Shown here one piece after another: positions 26,108 through 36,425 of a stretch of DNA of 64,000 nt. The stretch covers positions 124,001-188,000 of the forward strand of contig CAXXFB010000001.1 in NCBI GenBank assembly GCA_963674545.2, read 5' to 3'. Origin of the DNA: JABGQS01 sp963674545 (GTDB lineage Bacteria > Bacillota > Clostridia > Christensenellales > SZUA-584). The translations under genes and the position numbers were made by a program. The notes beneath the pieces are model-generated. The model did no database searches. It had not been told where the DNA came from and saw only the letters and a program-made list of their open reading frames with translations. Each line of letters opens with the position of its first letter. Position 1 is the first letter of the stretch.

Positions 26108-26632
26108 ATGAAAATTACATATTACACGAATGGCAAGATAGAGATTCTTGTTATGAAAAACGATGAAGGGAAAGTCATAAAAAAGGGATTATATACAATA
26201 GGGAACTGTTTAATAGATATGCTTTACGGTGACACAATAATTTGCAATAATTCTGTCTTAGATATCGAACGTCAATTAAAAGAGCAGATTACAAAGCTGC
26301 TCGAAGAGTGCAGCGACCATTTGCATTACAATATCCCTAAGATCATAGAGAAGGATTTCGGATTTATATTCGAACAGAAATACATTTTTCAAAATGTGTT
26401 CATTGAGAATAAGCTTTGCAGGGTTTATATGATGAGCGATTTCTACTCTCTCATCTGTTTTCTGATTGCCCAAATCTATACTCGGAAGCTGATGTATAAG
26501 CGATGCGGTTACTGCAACAGGTTTTTCGCTACGAACTACATAAAGGCGAAGTACTGCAAGAGAATTGCTACGAAGAACGGAAAAACATGCGGATATGCGA
26601 GTTCGCTTAAGAAAAAGCAAAATGCAAAATAA
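26108..26632 (+). CDS. DUF6076-like protein with C-terminal zinc ribbon
   Basis: A 174-residue cytoplasmic protein. The C-terminus has a Cys-rich zinc-binding pattern (RCGYCNRFFATNYIKAKYCKR ... TCGYA, here split: CGYCNRFFATNYIKAKYC). This resembles the DUF6076 family found on mobile elements of gut Firmicutes. Function unknown. ATG preceded by AAAGGAG after a terminator, so it is expressed on its own. Confidence 0.6.
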   Translation: MKITYYTNGKIEILVMKNDEGKVIKKGLYTIGNCLIDMLYGDTIICNNSVLDIERQLKEQITKLLEECSDHLHYNIPKIIEKDFGFIFEQKYIFQNVFIENKLCRVYMMSDFYSLICFLIAQIYTRKLMYKRCGYCNRFFATNYIKAKYCKRIATKNGKTCGYASSLKKKQNAK

Positions 26633-26710
26633 AAAAACAGGCTCATTTTTTGATAGTTACTCTGCTTGATTTATGATTAGAGTGTAAGAACGGATAAAGG
26701 AGATTGAATC

Positions 26711-27022
26711 ATGGGATATATTTTGAGCAGAGTAGTTATTTTAATAGTTTGGATACTTAAATGGGCTTTGATTAAGACAAGATTAATCTTTCCTGCAATT
26801 TTTGCTGCAGTAATTCTCGGTTTTTTCGGTAACTGGTACAGTGCAAATGAGACATTGGTTCATGCTTTGTTTGCGGGTATAATTGCAGGTGTTATAGTTA
26901 GCTGGATTGTGACTTTGGTTAACAAAGTGGAGTCCAACAGGCGCTGGCATAAACGAGATTTGTCTTATGCATACCGTATGGCTGGAGAACCACTGACAAC
27001 AACAAAACGAGTGAACGGATAG
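26711..27022 (+). CDS. Small two-TM membrane protein, unknown
   Basis: A 103-residue protein with an N-terminal hydrophobic stretch, a second hairpin (FPAIFAAVILGFFGNWY; LFAGIIAGVIVSWIVTLV) and a basic C-terminus. AAAGGAG precedes the ATG and a terminator follows. No family recognised; such proteins are frequent in conjugative and mobilisable elements. Confidence 0.6.
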   Translation: MGYILSRVVILIVWILKWALIKTRLIFPAIFAAVILGFFGNWYSANETLVHALFAGIIAGVIVSWIVTLVNKVESNRRWHKRDLSYAYRMAGEPLTTTKRVNG

Positions 27023-27050
27023 TGAATATATAACTTAGGATTGAGAATTC

Positions 27051-27080
27051 GCCGGTAAGGATTGACTTATCGGCCTTTTA
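27051..27080 (+). terminator. Terminator between convergent genes
   Basis: Nine-base stem GCCGGTAAG / CTTATCGGC (one G-U) followed by CTTTTAA. It separates the small membrane gene from the convergent regulator gene. Confidence 0.7.
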
Positions 27081-27120
27081 ATATCAAATTATTAGGCATA
27101 TTATGATTTAATCATAACAA

Positions 27121-27759
27121 TTATAGCCCTAATTTAGCGCCCCAAGCCACAAGTTCAAGGCTATTGCGAAGATTAAGTTTTTCACGAATTACTACAAGCT
27201 GGTTGCGGATATATCCTTTACTAAGACGAAGTTGTTTTGCGATTTCGATATTGTTTTTTCCTGCGGTTACTAAACGGACAATATCAATTTCACGTTTTGT
27301 AAGTATATCTAATTCAGTTTTATCAATTCGATCATCAAGATCGGTTTTCATATTATCTCGAATGATTGTTTGCACGCCATTTTCAAATGTGTTGAAGCCG
27401 TTAAAGACATTAACAATGACGCCTAATATTTTTTCGCTTCTGTTCCCTTTGAAAAGATATCCGTCACATTCTTCTCTGACTGAATGAACGATTTGGTCCT
27501 CATCTTTATAGAGTGTTAACATTATTATCTTTATGGATGGATACTTATCTTTTATTAGTTTGCTAGCAGTTATACCATCCATCACAGGCATTCGAATGTC
27601 CATAAGTATAACATCCGGATGAAGATCGTTACATAATTCTAATGCTTGTTGTCCGTTGGATGCAATTCCAATAACTTTTATTGAATTTCGTCCGTCAATG
27701 TTTCGTTTTAAGGAAATGGCGACTTCATTGTCATCATCAACTATGAGAACTTTAATCAT
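27121..27759 (-). CDS. NarL/LuxR-type response regulator
   Basis: A 212-residue two-component regulator. The receiver domain has VLIVDDDNE and phospho-acceptor DVILMDIRMPVMDG. The C-terminal LuxR helix-turn-helix has LTKREIDIVRLVTAGKNN and IAKQLRLSKGYIRNQL. The start at 27759 follows AAGGAG and overlaps the kinase stop by 8 bases, so the pair is co-translated. It faces away from the 16-kb operon beginning at 29735 and is the best candidate for its regulator. Confidence 0.93.
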   Translation of the reverse strand: MIKVLIVDDDNEVAISLKRNIDGRNSIKVIGIASNGQQALELCNDLHPDVILMDIRMPVMDGITASKLIKDKYPSIKIIMLTLYKDEDQIVHSVREECDGYLFKGNRSEKILGVIVNVFNGFNTFENGVQTIIRDNMKTDLDDRIDKTELDILTKREIDIVRLVTAGKNNIEIAKQLRLSKGYIRNQLVVIREKLNLRNSLELVAWGAKLGL

Positions 27760-29437
27760 TGGCTTTCTCCTTTGTATTGACAGAGGGTTGGTGCTTATTA
27801 GTTGGCAAAAATACCTTGATATTAAAACCTCCAGCGCTAGGAGAGCCATATTCCATACTGCCTCCAAGAGACTTAACACGAAGCTGCATGCTCTTAATTC
27901 CTTTGTTCTTGATTACTGTGCTGCACCCAATACCATCATCGGAAATATAAAGCTTCAAGGCATCCGTGCTTTGGTTTAATATAATACTGATATTTTTAGC
28001 TCGACCATGTGTTATAGCGTTGTTGATTGCTTCCTGACAGATAAAATAGATGTATTCTCCATAAGGGTAAATATCTAATAATGAGTAATCAGAAATATAT
28101 TTTTCAAACTTGATATTTATTCCTTTATTACGCAATTTGTTAGCCATGGTTTCAAGTGCCCAAATTAGCCCGTTTGTTTCGATATCAACAGGACTCAATT
28201 CTTCAATAATCCTACGAAAATCGAGAAATAAACTTATGCTTCGATCATAGGATTTCTGGAGACAATCATTGATTTCTTCTTCATACTCCTGATGGCTTAA
28301 AACGTATTCAAGATTGGAGCTGATAATGTTCAGACTGTTGCCAATACTGTCATGTAGATCGTTTGACAAACGCACTCGCTCACCCTTAAGCGTATTTTTA
28401 CGGTACTCTGTTGAATCAAAAAAAGTAAGGAAGCTTCCTATTTTTCTTTTAGAAGAACTCTTGAATGGATATATAGAACATGTTATATACTTTAGTTGGT
28501 CTGACAAATTAATTTGGAATTCAACGACTTGGTTTCTACTAATATTATTGAATGCATCTTGAGTTTTTGTTATATCGCTCTGATTCAAAAAGTTCGTCGT
28601 AAGTTTATAGCTTAGTTCTGCTAGGGTTTTGCAGTTTCTCACATCAAAATACTGAGCAAAAAGACTCTGAAAAGCTGGGTTATAATCAATAATTGATCCA
28701 TCTAAATCGCTAATCAATACTGCTTCTTTTATATTGTAAAACACCTCACGCATCGCAAAAGGAAGTACGTCAAATAATCTGGTGCGGAAAGCCAGGATAG
28801 CAGAAACAGCTATAAATATCGATATAGTGACGGGCATCATATTAAAAGAAGAACTGAAATTTTCTGTATAATACAAAACGCATATGACAATTGGTATTAA
28901 AGTTGATAATACAAGCAGTATATTTTCTTTAATCATCCACTTTTCTCTTATAGCATTCATTATTATTAAGAAAGAACTGATGAGCACATAAATAAAAGTC
29001 AATAAAGCATTTATTAGAAATAGTATTCCCCATTCTTGTACTCCATTATCAAAGTTGCTGATGATTAAGGGTGAATCAGGATTTATTAAGGTAAGAAGAG
29101 AGATTGCAACCGCAGGTATGAAAATAAACCAGCGCCATTTATTGCTTCTAGAATTGGACTTTTTTATATACTCTAAAGTAAAAAGCAGCCATAGTGGGCC
29201 ATAAAAATATATTATGATGATGACCTTCTTAACTACGAAGGGATAATAGGGCGTGCTCTTAGACAAATTCTCAATAATAGCAAAAAACAGCCATATTACG
29301 ATAGAGATCTGACATGCCGTTAAATAATTCAAAAGGAAAGATTTTTTTGCTCTTGAATGAATAGCCGCCATGACTAGAAGGCTCATCATAATTAGAACAG
29401 TATATACAATTATCCCGAATTTATGTCCTATGAGCAT
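27752..29437 (-). CDS. 7TM sensor histidine kinase (HisKA_3 type)
   Basis: A 561-residue membrane kinase. The first 220 residues form about seven helices (7TM-type sensor). A PAS-like domain follows (EAVLISDLDGSIIDYNPAFQ). The HisKA_3 dimer region holds the phospho-His in SNDLHDSIGNSLN, and the ATPase domain has EAINNAITHGRA and ISDDGIGC. It phosphorylates the adjacent LuxR-type regulator. The ligand is unknown. Confidence 0.93.
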   Translation of the reverse strand: MLIGHKFGIIVYTVLIMMSLLVMAAIHSRAKKSFLLNYLTACQISIVIWLFFAIIENLSKSTPYYPFVVKKVIIIIYFYGPLWLLFTLEYIKKSNSRSNKWRWFIFIPAVAISLLTLINPDSPLIISNFDNGVQEWGILFLINALLTFIYVLISSFLIIMNAIREKWMIKENILLVLSTLIPIVICVLYYTENFSSSFNMMPVTISIFIAVSAILAFRTRLFDVLPFAMREVFYNIKEAVLISDLDGSIIDYNPAFQSLFAQYFDVRNCKTLAELSYKLTTNFLNQSDITKTQDAFNNISRNQVVEFQINLSDQLKYITCSIYPFKSSSKRKIGSFLTFFDSTEYRKNTLKGERVRLSNDLHDSIGNSLNIISSNLEYVLSHQEYEEEINDCLQKSYDRSISLFLDFRRIIEELSPVDIETNGLIWALETMANKLRNKGINIKFEKYISDYSLLDIYPYGEYIYFICQEAINNAITHGRAKNISIILNQSTDALKLYISDDGIGCSTVIKNKGIKSMQLRVKSLGGSMEYGSPSAGGFNIKVFLPTNKHQPSVNTKEKAND

Positions 29438-29646
29438 TTTAACTCTCCCGTTACGACAGGTATTTGAAAATTTCTATATTGTAATTTTACAGTATAAACC
29501 GCTTTATACAAGTGATATATGTAATATTATAAAAAATATCCATAATGTGATAATTGTAACTTGTAATTTATGTTATATTATATTAGTTTATTAATTGTTT
29601 GAAAAGGTAGATATTATGTAGAAAATTTTTGTTTTGTCAAAAATAA

Positions 29647-29675
29647 TTGTGTAAAATAAGGAATTATGATAAAAT
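29647..29675 (+). promoter_or_regulatory. Candidate sigma-70 promoter of the 16-kb operon
   Basis: TTGTGT (29647-29652) and TAAAAT (29670-29675) are separated by 17 bases in the very A+T-rich divergent region (29438-29734), 60 bases upstream of the first gene. The rest of this 297-base interval shows no gene; operator sites for the divergent regulator would be expected here. Confidence 0.45.
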
Positions 29676-29734
29676 ATCTACTAATAACTTACATAGATTT
29701 ATAAGAAACCAAAATTTATACTAGGGAGAAAAAC

Positions 29735-30922
29735 ATGGCTATATCTGAAGTAATTAAGTTTGAAGGTTCACCAGATGATTTAGTTTGGAAACATCCCATA
29801 GAAGATTTTAATACAACTGCACAACTTATTATAGATGAGACACACGAGGCATTATTGGTCGCTAATGGTAACGCAGCTGATTTGTTTAAAGCAGGAAGAA
29901 GGACATTATCGTTATCAAATATTCCATTTCTTAGAAAAATTATAGAAATCCCAACGGGTGGAAATACTCCATTTCCATGTAAAGTATTTTTCATTAATAA
30001 AGTTCATCAAATGGACTTGTTATGGGGTACGCAAGGGCCGATAGCATTAGAAGACCCGTTATATGATATATTCATGCATGTTATGGCACATGGGAGTTTA
30101 TCTTTTTCAATAGAGGATTCAAGGAAATTTCTTGTTAAGCTGGTTGCTTTTAGAGATAAATTCAGGCCTGAAGAAATGGTGCAGAAATTTAGAGGCATAA
30201 TATCTTCAATTGTCAAAGACAGCATATCAAAGATCATGATAAAAGGTTTATTGAGTTATTTTATGATAAATGCCCATGTTTTTGACATAAGCAAAGTCGT
30301 AAAGGAACGCTTGATAAAAGTTTTTGATGAATATGGTATCAGTGTCCAATATTTTAATATTGAAACGATTGAAGTGCCTAAGACAGATTATGATGAGATC
30401 AGTCAGGCAAAAGAGAGAAGAGTCAGCCGTTTGGTAGAAGGTTATACGTGGCAAGAAGAGCGCCAGATGATGATTGCGGAGAAGTTTGCAGCTAATGAAG
30501 GAACGATAGGAAACGTCGGAGGCGCAGTCGGCGGTTTCATGATGGGAGGAGCTTTGGGCGGAAGTATCGTAGATATTGCACGTAACGCTTTAGACCCGGA
30601 GAGAGTTCCGTCAAACGCCCCTCCAAAAGGCCCCGGCGGTATAAACAGCAGAGTGAATGACCCTGAAAAAGCATTTAACGTAGAAGAATTTTTTACTCAA
30701 AAAGAAAGTGATAAAAACGAAAATAAAAAAACTATTAGTGAAGCTGAAAAGTCTGGGCTGGAAACAGATATGGTAAAATGCCCGGGTTGCGGCAAAAACG
30801 TTCCGAGCGGAAAATTCTGTATTGATTGCGGAACAAAATTTACGAACATCTGTCCAAAATGCGGCAATACTGTCCTGCCAAACAGCAAATTCTGTAATGA
30901 GTGCGGAACAAAACTGGAATAG
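29735..30922 (+). CDS. SPFH/virion-core-like protein with double zinc ribbon
   Basis: A 395-residue protein related to the 'virion core protein' branch of the SPFH/band-7 superfamily (COG4260-like; start VIKFEGSPDDLVWKHP, core VHQMDLLWGTQGPI). SPFH proteins form membrane-associated oligomeric rings or scaffolds. A Gly-rich segment lies near residues 255-275. The C-terminus has two CxxC zinc ribbons (CPGCGKNVPSGKFCIDCG, CPKCGNTVLPNSKFCNECG). GGGAG precedes the ATG. It is the first gene of the operon, so a scaffold role at the membrane is inferred. Confidence 0.88.
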   Translation: MAISEVIKFEGSPDDLVWKHPIEDFNTTAQLIIDETHEALLVANGNAADLFKAGRRTLSLSNIPFLRKIIEIPTGGNTPFPCKVFFINKVHQMDLLWGTQGPIALEDPLYDIFMHVMAHGSLSFSIEDSRKFLVKLVAFRDKFRPEEMVQKFRGIISSIVKDSISKIMIKGLLSYFMINAHVFDISKVVKERLIKVFDEYGISVQYFNIETIEVPKTDYDEISQAKERRVSRLVEGYTWQEERQMMIAEKFAANEGTIGNVGGAVGGFMMGGALGGSIVDIARNALDPERVPSNAPPKGPGGINSRVNDPEKAFNVEEFFTQKESDKNENKKTISEAEKSGLETDMVKCPGCGKNVPSGKFCIDCGTKFTNICPKCGNTVLPNSKFCNECGTKLE

Positions 30923-30968
30923 CAGATCTTTGAATAGTAGTATGGAACTTTTAAAAGGAGCATTACTT

Positions 30969-31661
30969 ATGAAACAAAATAAAAATAGGGTACTAATCGG
31001 AATATTATATGCAGTTATTATTGCAATGGTAAATGTTCTGATTTTTGTTATATTCAAGAAACACACTGATGTATTTTGGATAAGCTACGGCTTTCTTATA
31101 CTGGCATTTATTGTACAAATAATCAGTATGTTGTTATCATTTCGAGATAGTTCCAAAATCGAAGCTATTTTCTTCGGAATACCGCTTGCTTCGTTTTCAA
31201 TATATTATCTTTTTGTTGCACTAATTGTAGGCATCATATTTATGATATTCCAAGGCGCTAGTACTACGCTGGCGATTGTTTTGCAACTTATTGTATTAGC
31301 TTCATATTTAGTTATTGCAATAGTTTCTTTAATGGCAAGAGATATTGCAGAAGATGGCATTTCAAATATAAAAGAGAAGGTTACGAGGTGGAAAACAATA
31401 AACAACGATACAGAGTTGCTGTACAAAGTATGCGAGGACCCCGAGTTAAAAGTAAAGCTGAGGAAACTAAATGAAACGATCAAGTATTCCGACCCCATAA
31501 GCAATAGCAGCGTTGAGGATATAGAAAGAAGATTGTGCTCAAAGATTTCAGAACTGAGAGTGTATCACGAAAATGATAAGGTGGAAGAAGCAAAGAAAGC
31601 TTGTTCAGAGCTGGAATTGCTTTGTATTGAGAGAAACAGCAAGCTGAGTATTTCAAAGTAA
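30969..31661 (+). CDS. Four-TM membrane protein, unknown
   Basis: A 230-residue protein with four hydrophobic segments in the first 130 residues (ILYAVIIAMVNVLIFVIF; WISYGFLILAFIVQIISMLL; and two more), then a charged helical cytoplasmic tail. ATG 30969 is chosen because AAGGAG lies 8 bases before it. It sits 46 bases after the SPFH gene and 20 before the next, in one operon. Partnership with the SPFH protein is inferred from order only. Confidence 0.7.
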   Translation: MKQNKNRVLIGILYAVIIAMVNVLIFVIFKKHTDVFWISYGFLILAFIVQIISMLLSFRDSSKIEAIFFGIPLASFSIYYLFVALIVGIIFMIFQGASTTLAIVLQLIVLASYLVIAIVSLMARDIAEDGISNIKEKVTRWKTINNDTELLYKVCEDPELKVKLRKLNETIKYSDPISNSSVEDIERRLCSKISELRVYHENDKVEEAKKACSELELLCIERNSKLSISK

Positions 31662-31681
31662 CCCATATAAGAGAGTGAATA

Positions 31682-33661
31682 ATGAGAGTACAATTTGTTT
31701 CTAAAAAATGCGACCAATGTGCAGGCAAACTTGAATATATCAAGACTAAAAAAATATGGAAGTGTGTATACTGTGGTGCAGAAATCGAAAGGCAGGAGCA
31801 GTATGACGGATTATTCACGATCAAGAATGTTGTCAGGCAGGTACTGCTTGACATCTCCAGCCGTTCAATAAATAATGCCAGGGACAATTTGTGTGAATGT
31901 GAAAAAATAGACTCAAGGTATATAGGTACTAGAATAGCTAAAATCGTTTTTAAGATGTTTTTGCTATTTTGCCCCGAAGAGAATATAAACAGTACCAGAG
32001 GGAGCCTTACCGCACAAATTAAAAGAGATTACGATGATTTATTAGAAATTAGCAAGACCCCTTGCGACGAAGAAGAAATATTGTACGAATTTTTTGATAA
32101 TTCTGATATTTATGCAACACTTTTTTTGGTTTACGATTCGCTTAATGATAAAAAAAGAAAGGAATACGTTTTTTCACTGATCAGTATTAATGAGGTATAT
32201 TCTGTAGAAACGAATAAAAATCTACTAGTTTATTCTGTCCGCAACAGCGATTTTGATTTGCTGGATAAAATTATATCAAATAAGAATAATATAGACCTTC
32301 ATTTTACGCTTTCAGAATTATTAATTCAGTGTCCGGAGTATGAGTCTAAGAAAAAAAACATATTGGAACTTTTGAAATTAAAGGCATTCGGCAGCAATGA
32401 TAAAAAAGAAATAGAGAATTATTTAACGAACAGCAGTGACTCAGTCGAATTAAAATGCGAAGTTATTTCAGCAGCAAAAGACTGTGATATTTATCCGGGA
32501 GTGAGAATTATCCTTGAACATGTGCTTTGCAAGGCGGATGTTGAACAAATTGAAAAAACAATTTTGATTCTTAGTGAACGGGACCTGACAGATGAAGAGG
32601 CGGCCTTAATAGTGGATTTTGCTATACTGACCGGAAGCTGTGAAAGAGCGGTAACGGTGTTAAAGTGTCTGAAAAGCGGCAGACATTACATTGAGATTTT
32701 AAAAAGGCAGGCAATAGCTTTTCTGTCCCGAAAAGATTTATCTGGAGAAGAAAAAGCGGCTATTATTTCTATGATATTTGAGCTCATCAGAGATACACAG
32801 AAGGATTCTATAATAAACAATTACCTCTGTGTAAACAACACCGAACCTGAAGAGCGCATTATTGTTATAAATGAACTGTTAAAAAATGCAGAAACGATCT
32901 CGACGAAAACTATAAACAATTATATACTAAATACAAATACGGATCGTAGCAACAAACCCGAAATCGTAAAAAATATATTTAAGTTGGATATCAATATCAG
33001 CTTTTTTAATAATCTGCTGTCAGAGTATATTAATTCTAAAGTGGACAGCTTTGATGTAAAAAAAGATATAATAACTATTCTTATGGATAACGGGCTAAAA
33101 GTAGATCCTGCTGTTTTGACAGAGTATACCTGTTCGCCTGACATGGGCGAAGGAAAAAAGCTGGAAATTGTCAGAAAGATAAAAAGCAGCTGCGAACAAG
33201 TCCGAAGCGATACGGCAAATATTTATTTGGAGCGTATAGAACCAAAGGATTTTGACCCATTTATATTTAAAGAATTATTCAGCAGTCAGAGTATATTCTA
33301 TGATGAGGCTTTGCGCAAGCATTTATTATACTCCAGGTATAACAACAGCAGTAAACTTGAAGACTTTCAATCAATTGTGGCCCTATGCAGTACGCAATTA
33401 ACAGATATAAATTGTGAAGTCGTGCATTTGAACAATAATATTAACTGCAATATCCTGCAAGCTTATATTCTGACCACTCCGGACAGTGCTTCTGCAGCAG
33501 AAGGTATAGTAAACTTTATGCTAAAAAACAAACTTAAGATAAATGAGTTAGTGAGTATTGGCGGCGATAAAAAACTAAAGTTTAAAAAATATATTTCATC
33601 AAACGCTGCTGATATCAGCGACGTTACAAGACAGCTGTGCATAAATAATAAAGTCTTATAA
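31682..33661 (+). CDS. Zinc-ribbon protein with long helical-repeat body, unknown
   Basis: A 659-residue protein. Residues 8-36 form a zinc ribbon (KKCDQCAGKLEY ... KCVYCGAEIE). The remainder is almost entirely helical with a repeated Leu/Ile spacing reminiscent of HEAT-like solenoids; no catalytic motif is visible. I recognise no named family beyond the ribbon. Operon position and zinc ribbon match the SPFH protein, so a structural or adaptor role is plausible. Confidence 0.7.
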   Translation: MRVQFVSKKCDQCAGKLEYIKTKKIWKCVYCGAEIERQEQYDGLFTIKNVVRQVLLDISSRSINNARDNLCECEKIDSRYIGTRIAKIVFKMFLLFCPEENINSTRGSLTAQIKRDYDDLLEISKTPCDEEEILYEFFDNSDIYATLFLVYDSLNDKKRKEYVFSLISINEVYSVETNKNLLVYSVRNSDFDLLDKIISNKNNIDLHFTLSELLIQCPEYESKKKNILELLKLKAFGSNDKKEIENYLTNSSDSVELKCEVISAAKDCDIYPGVRIILEHVLCKADVEQIEKTILILSERDLTDEEAALIVDFAILTGSCERAVTVLKCLKSGRHYIEILKRQAIAFLSRKDLSGEEKAAIISMIFELIRDTQKDSIINNYLCVNNTEPEERIIVINELLKNAETISTKTINNYILNTNTDRSNKPEIVKNIFKLDINISFFNNLLSEYINSKVDSFDVKKDIITILMDNGLKVDPAVLTEYTCSPDMGEGKKLEIVRKIKSSCEQVRSDTANIYLERIEPKDFDPFIFKELFSSQSIFYDEALRKHLLYSRYNNSSKLEDFQSIVALCSTQLTDINCEVVHLNNNINCNILQAYILTTPDSASAAEGIVNFMLKNKLKINELVSIGGDKKLKFKKYISSNAADISDVTRQLCINNKVL

Positions 33662-33701
33662 GCGTATTATATCATATTGCATAGGGGAGGAGGTGCTCGG
33701 C

Positions 33702-36425
33702 ATGAACCAAACTATTGAACTGAAAAATGGCCAGTTTATCAGTATTGTCATTGCAGAAGTTACCTCTGTGCCTTATTACGAGCTATTCAATAAAAACATA
33801 GACAGGGCAAACTACGATAATCAGGTGCTGTTTACTCAGGTTTTAACTTCTATACACCGTAAAGCTGAGCCTGAAAGAACGGCATACGAACTTTTGTGGC
33901 ACAGCACGGAAGTTGATAATCAGACATATAACGCACAGGTAAAATTTTATATTATCATACGAAAGATCGGGAAAAGCTATAAAAAATTAGAAGAAGAAGT
34001 GCAGAATATTTTTGACGGCTTAAAGCTTGATTTAGAGAGCAAGAGCTTTAAAGTATCTGTTTTTAAAGACGATAAAGAATACAAGGATTTTGAAGCTTTG
34101 ATGAGTTCCGTAAATAATTCCAGCGTATTATCCGTTGCTAAAAAAGAAATGGCTATCCAAAGCACTATGTCAGAAAACGGCTTATTATATTATAACCCGA
34201 CTCTTGAAGTTGCCGAAAATATCAATACAAGCTCCATTTCCGACACGCTTACTCAATATCCAAACAGTGCCGTATCGATGCAGGTCATCCCATCAAAGTA
34301 TAGCGAACATGAGTTGTATGCAATTGAACAGACGAAACTTTTTCTAAATCATTATACTGCCAATATCCGGTATAGCCAGGGTATAAGAATAGATAAAAAT
34401 ACGCAGTCGGTTGTTGACGCATACGAATATTATTCAAACTCAAACAACGAACTGTTGTTTACTTATAATTTTATTGTCTATTCCGACAGGTATAACTGCA
34501 ATGATCTGGCAAGCAAATTGGCTAACGCTTTAGAAAAGGAGGGTAAAGCTACAGGCAGTGCGCTGGATACGGTGGATGTAACAGAATACGGTTTATCCCC
34601 TACCAAAAATATTATTGCGAACCCTTGGCTTAACAGAGATGTTCTTATATATAAAGCCCGAGATAAAAGCTTTTGGGAAAGCAAAACTGCCCCAAAGCAT
34701 CTTATAAGGCTTAAATATTTAATGACGGCGGTCGAGATCCGCTCTGCTTTCAAGCTGCCTGTTGACGATGGAAAAGCAATCGGGCTCGAAAGCACTAAAA
34801 TACACAATAACAGAGAAAAGCTCGACAATGGTATTGTTTCAAAAGACAATTTAAAGCTTGGCGTCATCCAAAACACCTCTAAGAACAGTCCGGACGTTCT
34901 GGTAAATGCCGGCATTTCTTTAAAAGAGTTTACGAAGCATAGTCTTATAGTAGGTATGCCCGGTTCCGGGAAAACTGTATTTTCACTGGGGCTGCTTCTG
35001 CAGTTCTGGAAGAAATATAAAATTCCTTTTTTAGTTGTTGAACCAACAAAAAATGAATACCGTTCGCTGATAGACGAAATAGAAGATATACAGATATTCA
35101 CACCTGGCAAAAATAATATTTCTCCGTATATAATCAACCCGTTTATCCCGCCAAAGGGTGTAAGCATCGAAAGCTATATACCAAGCCTGATGACGGCATT
35201 CAAAGCTGCGTTTTCTATGCCAAACCCGTTGCCAGATATTTTTCTCGCAGCGATAAACGACTGCTATAACGAATTTGGCTGGAAGTCAAACAGCACGGTT
35301 TCGGACAAAGAAGCCAAAAAGTTCGGCCTGTATGAATTTATTAAGATTTTCAAGCGAAACCTGCGGCGCTTGAACTACAAAGGCGAAGTAAGAGCTAATA
35401 TGGAGAGCGCTGGCTTTGTTCGGTTAGTAAGCCTGATAGAACAGAACAGCAATATTTATGACACTGTGAACACAATCCCTTTGGAAGACTTATTATCCAG
35501 ACCAACTGTTATCGAACTTAATTCCATAAACAACAAAGAGCAAAAATCGTTGATCATGGCACTGCTGCTCATTTCCATTTGCGTATATACGAAAAATAAT
35601 ATTTCAGGCGACGGCAAACTAAAAAACGTTATGCTTATAGATGAGGCACACGTACTTCTGTCTGATAATTCTGTTAAGAGTGAAGACAGTAAGGATGCCA
35701 GAGGCTCAACCATAGAGGCACTGCAGGATATGATTGCAGAAATACGTTCTTATGGCACAGGCATTATTATAGCGGACCAGTCGCCTACAAAAATCGGAAG
35801 AGATATCATTGCAAATACAAACGTAAAAGTAATCTTCAAGTTGGTTGAAAAAGAAAACAAAGAAGCAATCAGCACAGCGACAAATATGAACGATTCTGAT
35901 TATGATTTGCTTGGCAGGCTGAACGTTGGAGAAGCAATGCTGCATTACGGCAGGCTGTACAGGCCCTTGCATATCAAAACGTTCAATGTGTTTGAAACGT
36001 CGAATGTAAGAGCTGTAGTAAGTGACACTGAAATTTCTGAAAGGTCGGGTTACTGGATCAGCCGGCAATCGCTTTTAATACCTCATATTGAATGCGGATA
36101 TAATTGTGAATGCAAACATGAATGTGACTTCAAAACTAGAGAGGCAGCCGATTTTATTGCAATCAGGCTAAAAAATTCTTATTTGCACAGTTTGAGCGAC
36201 AAATATTCTTTCGTTAAGTGTTTGGTGCGCTTGGACAAATCGATCACCGAAATGTTAAATGCATATCCTAATATCCAGAGAAGCGTTCGCTTGAGCAACT
36301 GTATTAAAATCAAATTCCTAAGAAAAGCATTATTGCAGAACGATTATAAAATCACACAAAAAGAATACGAAACAATACTCAACCATCCCAATTTTCTAAC
36401 CAGGGATTGTAAGGAGGCGCTGTAA
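33702..36425 (+). CDS. HerA/DUF87-type hexameric ATPase
   Basis: A 907-residue ATPase of the HerA-FtsK group. Residues 418-425 are Walker A (GMPGSGKT). Walker B is VMLIDEAHVLL (Asp647-Glu648), followed by IIIADQSPTKIGRDII as in HerA/DUF87 proteins. The N-terminal 390 residues are an operon-specific domain. A Cys-rich segment (CGYNCECKHECDF) lies near residue 800. ATG 33702 follows GGAGGAGG. Members of this superfamily pump DNA or polypeptide. Its stop directly abuts the toxin gene start, so export or loading of the toxin is my inference. Confidence 0.88.
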   Translation: MNQTIELKNGQFISIVIAEVTSVPYYELFNKNIDRANYDNQVLFTQVLTSIHRKAEPERTAYELLWHSTEVDNQTYNAQVKFYIIIRKIGKSYKKLEEEVQNIFDGLKLDLESKSFKVSVFKDDKEYKDFEALMSSVNNSSVLSVAKKEMAIQSTMSENGLLYYNPTLEVAENINTSSISDTLTQYPNSAVSMQVIPSKYSEHELYAIEQTKLFLNHYTANIRYSQGIRIDKNTQSVVDAYEYYSNSNNELLFTYNFIVYSDRYNCNDLASKLANALEKEGKATGSALDTVDVTEYGLSPTKNIIANPWLNRDVLIYKARDKSFWESKTAPKHLIRLKYLMTAVEIRSAFKLPVDDGKAIGLESTKIHNNREKLDNGIVSKDNLKLGVIQNTSKNSPDVLVNAGISLKEFTKHSLIVGMPGSGKTVFSLGLLLQFWKKYKIPFLVVEPTKNEYRSLIDEIEDIQIFTPGKNNISPYIINPFIPPKGVSIESYIPSLMTAFKAAFSMPNPLPDIFLAAINDCYNEFGWKSNSTVSDKEAKKFGLYEFIKIFKRNLRRLNYKGEVRANMESAGFVRLVSLIEQNSNIYDTVNTIPLEDLLSRPTVIELNSINNKEQKSLIMALLLISICVYTKNNISGDGKLKNVMLIDEAHVLLSDNSVKSEDSKDARGSTIEALQDMIAEIRSYGTGIIIADQSPTKIGRDIIANTNVKVIFKLVEKENKEAISTATNMNDSDYDLLGRLNVGEAMLHYGRLYRPLHIKTFNVFETSNVRAVVSDTEISERSGYWISRQSLLIPHIECGYNCECKHECDFKTREAADFIAIRLKNSYLHSLSDKYSFVKCLVRLDKSITEMLNAYPNIQRSVRLSNCIKIKFLRKALLQNDYKITQKEYETILNHPNFLTRDCKEAL

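Noticed and set aside
33693..36425. HerA-type ATPase as evidence for a conjugation or HerA-NurA repair system
   Set aside because: No NurA, relaxase or T4SS partner is nearby; the neighbours are a toxin, SPFH and TM proteins.
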